From positions 1-13,850 of the forward strand of contig JAKAXF010000009.1 in the NCBI GenBank assembly GCA_021816645.1: 13,850 nt of DNA, written 5' to 3'. Positions 5,406 through 12,737 of the stretch are shown here, piece by piece (the first letter of the stretch is position 1; each line of letters opens with the position of its first letter). Source of the stretch: Microcaldota archaeon. Its GTDB lineage: Archaea > Micrarchaeota > Micrarchaeia > Micrarchaeales > Micrarchaeaceae. The position numbers and the translations under genes are program-made. The notes under the pieces were generated by a model. That model ran no database searches. It had not been told where the DNA came from and was given only the letters and a program-made list of their open reading frames with translations.

Positions 5406-7034
5406 TTACCGTTTTCCACTGTGTTTTTCCTGCTCCTTCTTTCCGGAACGCTTTAGCCTTTTTATCGCTACGTAGGCGACTATCAGTACGACTACTACCA
5501 CGGCCGCGTAGTAGTAGGCACCGCTTCCGCCCTTGCTGTTCTCTACCTGTACGTAGTAGTTGTTCGAATATGAGTACTGCTGCTGCGCCGCTCCATTTGG
5601 CTGCTGCCACTGCTCGTAGACCGTGACCGGATAGTTGCCCGCCGTGCCCTTCGCGTCCACGCTTATGTAAAATGTTGCGTTTTCGCTAGCTCCCGGGGCT
5701 ATGCTGCCTATGTAGGCGTTTGGTATAACTGCGCTTATCGGGTAGATTGTTTGAAGGCTCAGCATCGCAGACTGCGCTACTTCGTTTCCTGTATTCCTGA
5801 TAGTGAATGTCACCGGTACGTCTGTCGATCCGGGCTTGACAGCTCCGCTAACCGAAGCAATGCTGAATATGGCGCTCGCCTGCATATTTATCGGTATATA
5901 CTGCGTCTCAGAGTAGTTGCCAGACGAGTCAGCGTTCTGGTACCTCAGGAGCACAGGCAGCACGTAGCTGCTTGACGTCGCGTTCCTGCCCGCGCTTATG
6001 AATACGGACTTGCTCACTCCCTGGCCCGCGCCTATGTTTCCTACGCTGAACTCAGAAGTGGAGCTCCCAACGCTTATCCCGTTGGAGCTGAGGAACTGGA
6101 CGGAAACGTTCTTCGCCTCTCCGCTGCCCGAGTTCTCTATCTCTATGCTGAGCGTTTGGTTGGCTCCGGCGTAGAGCTGTTCGGGCAAAGCACCCACTAC
6201 GCTCGCTACTAGCTGCGGAGCGCTCACCGCAACGCTTATCGGCACTTTCTCAACGCTGCTGTACTTCTCTCCTGTCTGGGAGGTATAATTCACCATAAAG
6301 TAAAGCGTATGCGGACTTTCGCTTATGTTGCTGTACGGGATCAACTGAATCGAAGCCGCGGACTCAGCACCAGCGTATATAGATCCGAGGTTGAAAGAGT
6401 ACGTTCCCTCTGGCCTGAAACCGCTAGAGTTCAGCATGGTCACAGAAACGTTGCTCGCCTTGTCTGTTCCGGAGTTGACCGCGGATAGCGAAATCGTGAA
6501 CGCATAGCCGGGCACGATCTGCGACTGCGTCGATGCGCTCACCTGGACGTTCGGGGCTCCGTACACGTACAGGTATATCGGCATCTCAGACTCTGCCGGT
6601 AGTGTGGGGTAGCTGCTGCCCGCCTGCGTTTCGTACGAGGCTATCGCGTCGATCGTGTATTCTCCCGCGGGAAGAGACGCCGGGATGTGGAACTTGTAGG
6701 TGAATATGTCGTAGCCGCTGCCTCCGTAGAGGCCCGTGCCCACGGAGTTTATCAGAAACGTCTGCGACGGAGATACGTTTATCAGCTGGCTCGCGCTCTC
6801 AAGGTAGAGATTTACGTTCTGCAAAGGGTTGGAGAACGAGTTGTAGAGCTGGAACGATACTGTTACGTTGCCTCCCGCAACAACCGGCTGCGGGGAAACG
6901 ATAAGGTTGGCTATCGACAAAGCGCCGTTTGCCTGCGTCGATACCGCCTGCGAGAACGGCACCCCCGCGAGAAAAACTGGCATCAGCGCAATCAGCGCAG
7001 CCAGCATGACCGATCTGTATCCTAACGTTTGCAT
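5406..7034 (-). CDS. secreted, membrane-anchored Ig-like-repeat (CARDB/COG1361-type) protein
   Basis: The ATG at 7034 is preferred because GAGGTGA lies 5 nt before it; upstream in-frame ATGs at 7052 and 7070 lack this. The 542-residue product starts with a signal-type helix (SVMLAALIALMPVFLAGVPF). It then has about four beta-rich repeats of roughly 100 residues, each with phrases such as NSGTDKASNVSV, NSGSGEAKNVSV or NTGNEVAQSA, typical of CARDB/S-layer-like Ig folds. It carries many N-X-S/T sequons. A C-terminal membrane helix (AAVVVVVLIVAYVAI) and a basic tail end the protein. The bulk should therefore face outside. It is the last gene after a DrrA/DrrB-like ABC pair, 40 nt downstream of the permease, so it may be a cell-surface partner or a substrate of that transporter. 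The ligand is unknown. Confidence 0.8.
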   Translation of the reverse strand: MQTLGYRSVMLAALIALMPVFLAGVPFSQAVSTQANGALSIANLIVSPQPVVAGGNVTVSFQLYNSFSNPLQNVNLYLESASQLINVSPSQTFLINSVGTGLYGGSGYDIFTYKFHIPASLPAGEYTIDAIASYETQAGSSYPTLPAESEMPIYLYVYGAPNVQVSASTQSQIVPGYAFTISLSAVNSGTDKASNVSVTMLNSSGFRPEGTYSFNLGSIYAGAESAASIQLIPYSNISESPHTLYFMVNYTSQTGEKYSSVEKVPISVAVSAPQLVASVVGALPEQLYAGANQTLSIEIENSGSGEAKNVSVQFLSSNGISVGSSTSEFSVGNIGAGQGVSKSVFISAGRNATSSSYVLPVLLRYQNADSSGNYSETQYIPINMQASAIFSIASVSGAVKPGSTDVPVTFTIRNTGNEVAQSAMLSLQTIYPISAVIPNAYIGSIAPGASENATFYISVDAKGTAGNYPVTVYEQWQQPNGAAQQQYSYSNNYYVQVENSKGGSGAYYYAAVVVVVLIVAYVAIKRLKRSGKKEQEKHSGKR

Positions 7035-7074
7035 CAAATTCACCTCAAACATATTTTTTCTACCAAACATGTAC

Positions 7075-8205
7075 TCACTCTATTGTCTTCTTAAACATCC
7101 TTACGCAGAGCAGAAGCATCACGACAGCGAATATTAGCAGCACAGAAACGTCAAGCGTCATCGCACCAATTGGATAGTATCCGCTCATCATCACGTATCT
7201 CATCCCCTGAACCGCGTACGTGAACGGATCTACGGAGCTGAGCGGCTGCAGCCAGCTTGGCAGCGAAGATACGGGGAAGAACGCTCCTGCCACGAACCAG
7301 AGCGGAAGTATTATAGTCTGCGTGGCGATCGCGTATATTTCGAAACGCTTTATCCTTGCGGCGAGAGCCGAAGCCATAGCTCCCATGCCGATAGAGGCGA
7401 GGAACGCGAGCGCGAATATCCACGCAACACCTCCCCAGCCCATCGCGACTTCTGCCCCGAAGAGCAGCCCTATGATTATGGTAAGCGTCACCGTGAACAT
7501 CGACTGTATTGATCCCGCGAATATCTTTCCGAATATTATCGAGAGCCTGTTGATCGGAGCTATCGTGAAAAGTTTGAGCGTACCGGCTATCCTGTCAGTT
7601 ATTATAGACATTCCGCCTCCGAACATCGCGTTGAAAGCGGCCACCATTATGATCACACCGGCGAGCAGGAAGGTGGTGTAGTTGCCCGTAGCCGCAAAAG
7701 ACGGCACTGCAGCCACTCCTCCTGCGGACGGATTGCTGGGGCTGTAGGCCGCACCTCCTGAGACGCCTCCGATCCTGGCTCCGAAGCTTTCGGCCTTGCT
7801 CTCTATGAAAGGCAGCACCGCGAGGCTTGTGAACTGGCTGTTGGTATAATAAATGTCTACGCTAGGGCTGTTTGTGTGCATGTCCGGGAAAGTGGGCAGT
7901 ATTACTATTACCATATCTACTCCCCCGGATTTGAACATCGAGAACGCGCTCGCCTGGTCGGTAACCGCCCTTATCGTAAGCTCGTTCTGCGTCTGCAGGC
8001 TGCTTATGAACTGCAGGGACTGCTGGTTGTTGGCGTAGTTGACTATCGCTACCGGTATGTTAGACACGCTGTTGCCCAGGTTCCCGAATATGAGAAGTAA
8101 TATGAAAGGGAACATTATTGACCTTGTTACGTTCTGGAATATATTGCTCCTGAAGATCATCAGCTCCCTTTTCAGGATCGTGATCGAATCTGATACAACA
8201 CTCAT
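7075..8205 (-). CDS. ABC-2 type transporter permease (DrrB-like)
   Basis: This 376-residue membrane protein has one N-terminal transmembrane helix (about residues 28-46), then a large external segment (about 47-175). Five further helices follow (about 177-198, 236-254, 259-281, 293-314 and 350-369). This is the ABC-2 exporter layout. The ATP-binding partner is encoded just upstream with a gap of 7 nt. A GTGAT sequence followed by AGG precedes the ATG at 8205 and is probably the ribosome binding site. The family exports drugs, lipids, polysaccharides or peptides; the substrate cannot be told here. The TGA stop at 7075 is followed by the secreted Ig-like protein. Confidence 0.88.
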   Translation of the reverse strand: MSVVSDSITILKRELMIFRSNIFQNVTRSIMFPFILLLIFGNLGNSVSNIPVAIVNYANNQQSLQFISSLQTQNELTIRAVTDQASAFSMFKSGGVDMVIVILPTFPDMHTNSPSVDIYYTNSQFTSLAVLPFIESKAESFGARIGGVSGGAAYSPSNPSAGGVAAVPSFAATGNYTTFLLAGVIIMVAAFNAMFGGGMSIITDRIAGTLKLFTIAPINRLSIIFGKIFAGSIQSMFTVTLTIIIGLLFGAEVAMGWGGVAWIFALAFLASIGMGAMASALAARIKRFEIYAIATQTIILPLWFVAGAFFPVSSLPSWLQPLSSVDPFTYAVQGMRYVMMSGYYPIGAMTLDVSVLLIFAVVMLLLCVRMFKKTIE

Positions 8206-8212
8206 CCTATCA

Positions 8213-9208
8213 CTATCTTCTTCCCATCATCCTTGCCCTGGTAGTAGACGACACGTTCTCGCCGACGCTGTCCCTGAGGCTCGATCCCGTGAGCTTGACG
8301 AAAACATCGTCCAGTGTGGGCAGGTGCATGCTTATTGCGAAGATGTTGTAGCCGTCCCTGCTCATCTCCTGGACTATGGAGTTGAACGTCTTGAGGCTTC
8401 CGCTGCCAAGCACGGTGCTTACTTTCTCGTTGTTGACCACGGCCTTTATCCCGAATTTCGATTCGAGGACCCTCGCTATCTTCGGTGCTCCAGCACTGTC
8501 GGATACTATCTCGAGCACGTTTCCCCTGCCGAGCATCGCCTTCAGCTCCGAAGGTGATCCCTCCGCCCTTATCTTGCCGTGGTCTATTATCGCGATTCTG
8601 TCGCACAGAGTATCGGCCTCCTCAAGGTACTGCGTGGTCATGATTATTGTCATGCCCTTCTTCCTAAGCTCCCTTATCCTGTCCCACATTTCAAGCCTGT
8701 TCTGCACGTCGAGGCCGGTGGTCGGCTCGTCGAGTATGAGTATCTTCGGGGTGTGCATCATAGACCTGACGAGTGACAATCGCCTCTGCATGCCTCCCGA
8801 GAACGTTCCCGCTTTCTTGTCAGCGAAGTCCTCGAGCCTCGCCTCCTTCAGCGCTTCGGCCACGCGCGCTCCTATGTCCTTCTTATCCACGTGGTAGAGT
8901 TCGCAGAAAAGCGTTAGGTTCTGCACCGCGGTAAGGTCGTTCTCGACCACGGTCTCCTGCGTCATGAAGCCGATTAGGTTCTTTATCTGCTCAAGGTGCT
9001 TAACGTTGTCAAGGCCGTCAACCCTTATGCTTCCAGACGTGGGTCTCAGAAGGCCTAGAATAAGGTTTATTATAGTGGTCTTGCCGGCGCCGTTGGGCCC
9101 GAGTATGCCAAATATCTCGTTTTCCTTTATGCCGAGGTCGATGTTGTCCACTGCAGTAAAGTCGCCGAACTTTTTGACAAGCCCCTTTATCTCTATTATA
9201 TCCTTCAT
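8213..9208 (-). CDS. ABC transporter ATP-binding protein (DrrA-like)
   Basis: This 331-residue ATPase has the full set of nucleotide-binding motifs: Walker A GPNGAGKTT (37-45), Q-loop Gln84, signature SGGMQ (137-141), Walker B ILILDE (Asp160, Glu161) and D-loop GLD (165-167). The switch position is Gln193 in TTQYLEEAD, where many ABC ATPases have histidine; Gln here is common among DrrA-type exporters. Residues about 235-331 form the C-terminal extension usual in this subfamily. It should drive the permease encoded next. The gene starts 16 nt after the PadR stop and has no obvious Shine-Dalgarno, in line with translation within a polycistronic message. Confidence 0.93.
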   Translation of the reverse strand: MKDIIEIKGLVKKFGDFTAVDNIDLGIKENEIFGILGPNGAGKTTIINLILGLLRPTSGSIRVDGLDNVKHLEQIKNLIGFMTQETVVENDLTAVQNLTLFCELYHVDKKDIGARVAEALKEARLEDFADKKAGTFSGGMQRRLSLVRSMMHTPKILILDEPTTGLDVQNRLEMWDRIRELRKKGMTIIMTTQYLEEADTLCDRIAIIDHGKIRAEGSPSELKAMLGRGNVLEIVSDSAGAPKIARVLESKFGIKAVVNNEKVSTVLGSGSLKTFNSIVQEMSRDGYNIFAISMHLPTLDDVFVKLTGSSLRDSVGENVSSTTRARMMGRR

Positions 9209-9224
9209 GGAAATCGCGCCAAGC

Positions 9225-9560
9225 TTATCCGAGCATTTTGACTATGCTTTTTGCTGTCTCGCGCACGAGCCGCCTGGTCTCATTGAGGGTGCTGTAGCCC
9301 TTCTTTGTCAGTGTGTAGTAAATCTTTACAGGAGCCTTGCTCCTTGAAATCGTTGCCTTTACGTAACCCGCCTGCTCCAGGGCCTTAAGCGTATTGTACA
9401 CCTCGTTCTTTATCTGCGGGTTTCCGCGTATCATTGGGTGCTTTATGCCCCTGATCTCCTTGATGAGGGCGTAGGGGTAGATTCTCCCGCTCTTTTTTAT
9501 CCTGCCCATTATTATGAGCTTCATGATTGTGCGCATCATGTCCTTGCCGATGTAGCCCAT
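9225..9560 (-). CDS. PadR-family transcriptional regulator
   Basis: From the ATG at 9560 this is a 111-residue winged-helix protein. An upstream in-frame TTG at 9596 would add 12 residues, but those look unlike a PadR start. Hallmarks are the N-terminal helix (MMRTIMKLIIMGRI), the YPYALIKEI phrase that matches the PadR GYxLxKxI motif, the recognition region VYNTLKALEQAGYVKA, and the wing KIYYTLTKKG. PadR proteins are usually repressors of neighbouring transporter or stress genes that respond to small hydrophobic ligands. It is the first gene of an operon with the ABC ATPase, permease and secreted protein, and a palindrome over its own promoter suggests self-control. Confidence 0.85.
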   Translation of the reverse strand: MGYIGKDMMRTIMKLIIMGRIKKSGRIYPYALIKEIRGIKHPMIRGNPQIKNEVYNTLKALEQAGYVKATISRSKAPVKIYYTLTKKGYSTLNETRRLVRETAKSIVKMLG

Positions 9561-9642
9561 TGGCCCGTGATCCTCTCCTGTCTTGTGCGCCTCCAATATA
9601 CTACCAGCTATTCAGTCAAATACCCTGCCGTAATCCGCCAGG

Positions 9643-9697
9643 TATAGTTTGAAATTAATATAGTTTAGAGTTAAACTATAGGAAAAGTATTTATACC
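9643..9697 (-). promoter_or_regulatory. promoter and palindromic operator of the PadR-ABC operon
   Basis: On the minus strand GGTATAAATAC (9697-9687) contains a consensus-like TATA box. About 25 nt downstream lies a perfect inverted repeat: TATAGTTTA (9659-9667), spacer GAGT, TAAACTATA (9672-9680). A further TATAGTTT copy in direct orientation occurs at 9643-9650, 16 nt from the first arm. A protein bound here would cover the transcription start. PadR autoregulation is the likeliest reading, but binding is inferred. From 9561 to 9642 I see only the mRNA leader, and 9698-9738 holds nothing recognisable. Confidence 0.6.
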
Positions 9698-9738
9698 TAA
9701 CCGAGAAAATGCGTGACACGCGTAAACGATATGCGGGT

Positions 9739-9987
9739 CTATACGTGCGCCTTCCTCAGCTCATCCTTTAACACGGAATCGTGCTTGATCAGCCACGCCA
9801 GCAGCAAAGACGCATGCTCCTTCTCGTCGTCCCTGTTGTAAGCGAGAACCTTCGCCAGGGTTTTGTCCTTGGTTGCGCTTATGCGCTCATCGTACCACAT
9901 CATAGCCTGCAGCTCTTCGATAAGCGACTGCCTTGCCCTGCTCAGATCCTTCGTCTTGGAATCCAGGTCCCTGTTATCCTCATACAT
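9739..9987 (-). CDS. ferritin-like protein of the encapsulated-ferritin (EncFtn) family
   Basis: This 82-residue protein has two helices, SLIEELQAMMWYDERI and NRDDEKEHASLLLAWL, which closely match the family signature EELxxxxWYDxR ... HNRDEEKEH of bacterial EncFtn. By that alignment Glu25, Glu55 and His58 would form the dinuclear iron ferroxidase site across a dimer. Trp31 matches the conserved Trp near the site, and Gln27 replaces one of the family's iron-entry glutamates (from memory of the Rhodospirillum protein). The role would be Fe(II) oxidation for iron storage or detoxification. EncFtn normally works as cargo inside an encapsulin shell; here the protein ends at LRKAHV without an obvious targeting tail and no shell gene is in the window. 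GGGTGG before the ATG may be its ribosome binding site. Confidence 0.82.
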   Translation of the reverse strand: MYEDNRDLDSKTKDLSRARQSLIEELQAMMWYDERISATKDKTLAKVLAYNRDDEKEHASLLLAWLIKHDSVLKDELRKAHV

Positions 9988-10040
9988 GGTTCCACCCTAT
10001 GCATATACTATTCATTAAACTATTAACTATCTAGCGGTTT
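9988..10040 (-). promoter_or_regulatory. A/T-rich upstream region of the ferritin-like gene
   Basis: The 53-nt gap after the DUF99 stop is A/T-rich. On the minus strand it contains TAGTTAATAGTTTAATG (about 10028-10012), which may hold a TATA-like element at a suitable distance for a short leader. The TAGTTTA word resembles the PadR operator half-site at 9661-9667, but only one copy without an inverted partner is clear. Independent transcription is possible, not shown. Confidence 0.3.
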
Positions 10041-10610
10041 CTATACTCTGCCCCTAGACTCGCCGCTCGATATACCTCTCGCAATCATGTGCGCGAGTCT
10101 GAGCGCTTCGAAAGCAGAGGCAACGGTCTCATCACTCTCCTTCATTTTTGCAGTAGACTTCACGTAAAAGCCCGAGCTCTTGTAGCTCGTTAACCCGTCA
10201 ACGTAATTTAGAATACTCAACCTCCCGGAGATATTCGTGCCCTTCGCCTTCGAGTATTCTCTCAGTGCTTTTTCAAGGGCGTTCCTCCTCGGCCTTTTCC
10301 TTGTCAGGAGCAGCACCGTGGCTCCGGATTCTTTTGCGATTCGCGCTGCATCTACAAGGTTGAGTCCCGCGAGCGCCACTCCGTCGAACGCGAGAATCTT
10401 GACCTGCTGCCTGAACTTGGATTCCACCAGCATCTTCAGTATCTTGGCCGTGGAATCCGTTCCGTCAACTTCCACGCTTGTCGAGAGTATCCCCTCTGTA
10501 GTCATCTCTCTCTGCACAACGCCTACCGCGATCGTTTTACTTCTGCCCTCTACGGGGCCCGACGCGACCGCGAGAATTCTAACTCCCTTTTTGTGCGCGT
10601 CAGTGCTCAT
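10041..10610 (-). CDS. DUF99 / UPF0215 family protein
   Basis: This 189-residue protein matches the archaeal DUF99 family in length and pattern: an early IRAVASGP-like strand (RILAVASGPVEG), VGVVQRE, then VEVDGTDSTAKILKML, followed by VKILAFDGVALAGLNLVD and a K-R-P-containing strand. The family has an RNase H-like fold related to endonuclease V, but its biochemical role is not established as far as I know. The start ATG overlaps the RpoL stop codon by 4 nt (10610-10607), so it is translationally coupled to rpoL in the ribosomal/exosome operon. No Shine-Dalgarno is visible, as expected for coupling. Confidence 0.82.
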   Translation of the reverse strand: MSTDAHKKGVRILAVASGPVEGRSKTIAVGVVQREMTTEGILSTSVEVDGTDSTAKILKMLVESKFRQQVKILAFDGVALAGLNLVDAARIAKESGATVLLLTRKRPRRNALEKALREYSKAKGTNISGRLSILNYVDGLTSYKSSGFYVKSTAKMKESDETVASAFEALRLAHMIARGISSGESRGRV

Positions 10611-10882
10611 TTGCTCTTCTTTGATAGTCCATCCTTTATATCAGACAGCTCCTCCTCAGCGCTCTTCAGCGCCTTCTCGAGGGCTTCCTTCGGCTTCTTC
10701 TTGTCGGTCTTTATTACGAGCCTCGGCTTGCCGACTTCCGGGTGGTCCTTGTAGGTCCCGGCGAAGCTGACGTCCTTGTCCCTGTTAAGCACGCTCGCTA
10801 TCAGGTCAGGAATAGTAAAGTCCTCGCTGCCGAACTCTATGACCATCTCCTTTTTTTCATCCTTTATAATATTCATTTCCAT
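10607..10882 (-). CDS. rpoL: DNA-directed RNA polymerase subunit L (Rpo11)
   Basis: The 91-residue protein shows the archaeal RpoL/Rpb11 pattern: EFGSEDFTIPDLIASVLNRD, then VSFAGTYKDHPEVGKPRLVI and a C-terminal amphipathic helix (KPKEALEKALKSAEEEL). It pairs with subunit D to start RNA polymerase assembly, like one half of the bacterial alpha dimer. The size is normal. GTGAT ends 3 nt before the ATG and may serve as the ribosome binding site. It lies 4 nt after csl4 and overlaps the DUF99 gene, so it is mid-operon. Confidence 0.92.
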   Translation of the reverse strand: MEMNIIKDEKKEMVIEFGSEDFTIPDLIASVLNRDKDVSFAGTYKDHPEVGKPRLVIKTDKKKPKEALEKALKSAEEELSDIKDGLSKKSK

Positions 10883-10886
10883 TGTA

Positions 10887-11516
10887 TCACTGGGGCTGCG
10901 TTATCGCTTTTGCAAGCAAGCTTTTTATCTCGTTTGGTTTTCCGTACAGCGCGCTTACCCTTGCGTGCTCCCTGTGCTTGCACTTTGTGCAGACAAGCAC
11001 GCGCTCTGTGTCGTCGTACCTCATGTCGCCTCCGCACTCGCTGCACCTCGCGTAGACCACTCCGGTTTCTGGGCCGTAAAGGCCGAGCGTGTATATATCG
11101 TCTCCGACCTCGTCGACCTTGGCCAGTATGACGTCGCCCTCCTTGCAAATCTTCCCTGCGGGCCCGTGAGGGCCACTCCTGTCGCGAGGCCCCGAATGGC
11201 TGCTGGTTATTATCTTACCGTCGCTCAGCGCGGCGTACAGCTTGTTGCCGGCCTTAACATCGTCTATCTTGACGAACAGGACCTTGCCTACCTCGCTCAC
11301 TACTTCGCCGAGCACTAGCATGCCGCGCCCTATCTTGTCAACCTCGGCTTTGCTGTTTGATACCAGGACTCTTCCGTCCTTGGTCTCAACGTTGCCGCAC
11401 ATCGCCGAGTATACGTTCCCGTTCTCCGTGAAAACGCTGCGCGTGGGTAGAAACTCCTCCTCGGTGCAGAGCACCTCTCCGGGAGTTACGAACTTGCCCT
11501 TTTTAGGCTCCATCAT
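10887..11516 (-). CDS. csl4: exosome cap subunit Csl4
   Basis: The protein has 209 residues (or 208 from the second ATG at 11513). It has the Csl4 order: a short N-terminal domain (GKFVTPGEVLCTEEEFLP, then G-V/A-D-like strands), a central S1-like RNA-binding beta barrel (about residues 60-150), and a C-terminal zinc ribbon with Cys158, Cys161, Cys176 and Cys179. Csl4 caps the archaeal exosome core (Rrp41/Rrp42), binds RNA and helps recruit DnaG. Linkage to rpoL is common in archaea. It starts 38 nt after the P1 gene; no strong ribosome binding site is seen. Confidence 0.92.
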   Translation of the reverse strand: MMEPKKGKFVTPGEVLCTEEEFLPTRSVFTENGNVYSAMCGNVETKDGRVLVSNSKAEVDKIGRGMLVLGEVVSEVGKVLFVKIDDVKAGNKLYAALSDGKIITSSHSGPRDRSGPHGPAGKICKEGDVILAKVDEVGDDIYTLGLYGPETGVVYARCSECGGDMRYDDTERVLVCTKCKHREHARVSALYGKPNEIKSLLAKAITQPQ

Positions 11517-11554
11517 ATCATGCGCATTGCAGCCGAGCCGGTGACGAAGACGCT

Positions 11555-11860
11555 TCAGCCAAATAGGCTGGCGAGTCCCTCAGCAGCGGCCTCTTCCTTC
11601 TTTTCGTCGTGCTTCTCCTCTTTCTTCTGCTCCTTCTTCTCTCCCTCAGCGTGCTGCTGTGCGGCCGCCGGAGCTGCAGCTGTCTGTGCTGCGTTCTTTA
11701 TTACTTCCTTTATGTCGACGTCCTTCAGCGACGCTACAAGCGCTTTCGCCCTCGCCTCGTCTGGGGAGAATCCAGCTGCTTTCACTACCTCCATGAGGCC
11801 CTTCTCGTCTATCGGCTTTCCTGCTTCACTGAGCAGCAAAGCGGCGTATACATATTCCAT
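11555..11860 (-). CDS. rpl12: large-subunit ribosomal protein P1 (archaeal L12)
   Basis: This 101-residue protein starts with the P1 dimer domain ([19 protein letters not shown], then [21 protein letters not shown]). It has an Ala/Gln-rich hinge (about 59-69), a highly charged Lys/Glu linker, and the C-terminal GLASLFG that binds translational GTPases. P1 dimers attach to uL10 to form the ribosomal stalk. AGGTGA lies 6 nt before the ATG and is the best ribosome binding site in this operon, in line with the need for several copies of P1 per ribosome. Confidence 0.95.
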   Translation of the reverse strand: MEYVYAALLLSEAGKPIDEKGLMEVVKAAGFSPDEARAKALVASLKDVDIKEVIKNAAQTAAAPAAAQQHAEGEKKEQKKEEKHDEKKEEAAAEGLASLFG

Positions 11861-11896
11861 TTCTTTTCACCTTTCTATCAGCATGATCCTTTCTAT

Positions 11897-12733
11897 TTAT
11901 TGTTTATTGCTCAGCTTCTCGAGGGCGCCGGCTTCTCCGGCCGCCTTTGCAAGAAGCTTTTCTGCTATTCCTGTATCGTAAACGTTCGCCCCGGTTCCAA
12001 GGGCTATTGCGTTCCTGTAAGCCCTGGTTATGAGCTCTACTACCGTGTACGGCGTTACTATGCCGAGAGACAGAGCCAGCGTACGGGCGCGCGCAAAAGC
12101 GGTCCCGAGTTCCGACATCGTGCTCTCCCTGCTTATCCTTAGAACGTCCAGCCTGAAAAGCAGTCCGTCGCGCATCAGGACCTTGGGCTCGATCTTGGCG
12201 GTGAACGGCGTTATGCCGAGGGTATGCAGAGCGCTGGCCACCGCCGTGCTTATGACCGTGCCCTTTGCCGCAACTACCTTATCCTTTGATATCACCACCT
12301 TACCCTTGTCAATCTTGACATCTATTCCTGCCTTCTTCAGCTCTGTAACCGCCTGCCCGGGCTGCAGCGATGTCTCGCCGCTCTTCACCTCTATGTCCTC
12401 TGGTGCAACCTGCCTGGGCTTCGCCGAAAGCTTGAGAATGTTTCCCTTGAATACGCTATATAGCTCAAATGGGTCCTTGTTAGAAAGGAGTATCACGCTC
12501 GTGTCCGAGAGTTCGTCCGCGAGGGCCTTCGTCCTCTCGTCGCTCTCCAGCGCCATCTTGATGAGCTTCTTTCTTCCTATTATAAACTTTCCGTCTGCGC
12601 CCAGACCGTTCCTCACCTTTTGTAACAGCCTGTCAGGCACGGCGCTCAGCGTGACTACTCCAACTGTCTTGTAGTTCTTGATCTCCTTTGAAGCGTTTTC
12701 CACGAACTTTATCTTGTCGTTTTTGGTAATCAT
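11897..12733 (-). CDS. rpl10: large-subunit ribosomal protein uL10 (P0), short C-terminus
   Basis: The 278-residue protein has the rRNA-binding domain (residues about 1-105, with GKFIIGRKKLIKMAL) and the archaeal insertion domain (about 106-180, with SGETSLQPGQAVTELKKAGI). A helical region follows (TPYTVVELITRAYRNAIALG, then YDTGIAEKLLAKAAGEAGAL) that should bind P1 dimers. Archaeal P0 proteins are commonly about 300-340 residues and end in an acidic tail with the same FG-type end as P1. This one stops at EKLSNKQ, so it appears to have a shorter spine and no GTPase-binding tail. The intergenic gap is only 36 nt, so the ending is not hidden by an obvious frameshift. It begins 4 nt after the uL1 stop. 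Confidence 0.93.
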   Translation of the reverse strand: MITKNDKIKFVENASKEIKNYKTVGVVTLSAVPDRLLQKVRNGLGADGKFIIGRKKLIKMALESDERTKALADELSDTSVILLSNKDPFELYSVFKGNILKLSAKPRQVAPEDIEVKSGETSLQPGQAVTELKKAGIDVKIDKGKVVISKDKVVAAKGTVISTAVASALHTLGITPFTAKIEPKVLMRDGLLFRLDVLRISRESTMSELGTAFARARTLALSLGIVTPYTVVELITRAYRNAIALGTGANVYDTGIAEKLLAKAAGEAGALEKLSNKQ

Positions 12734-12737
12734 GAGA

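Noticed and set aside
8622..8640. Gln193 in place of the H-loop histidine in the ABC ATPase
   Set aside because: It looks like an active-site loss, but TTQYLEEAD is common in DrrA-type exporters, so it is a subfamily trait.
9709..9771. A 20-residue plus-strand frame starting MRDTRKRY
   Set aside because: The nearest TATA-like sequence is too close and is better explained as the minus-strand PadR promoter; it overlaps the ferritin-like gene end and has no ribosome binding site.
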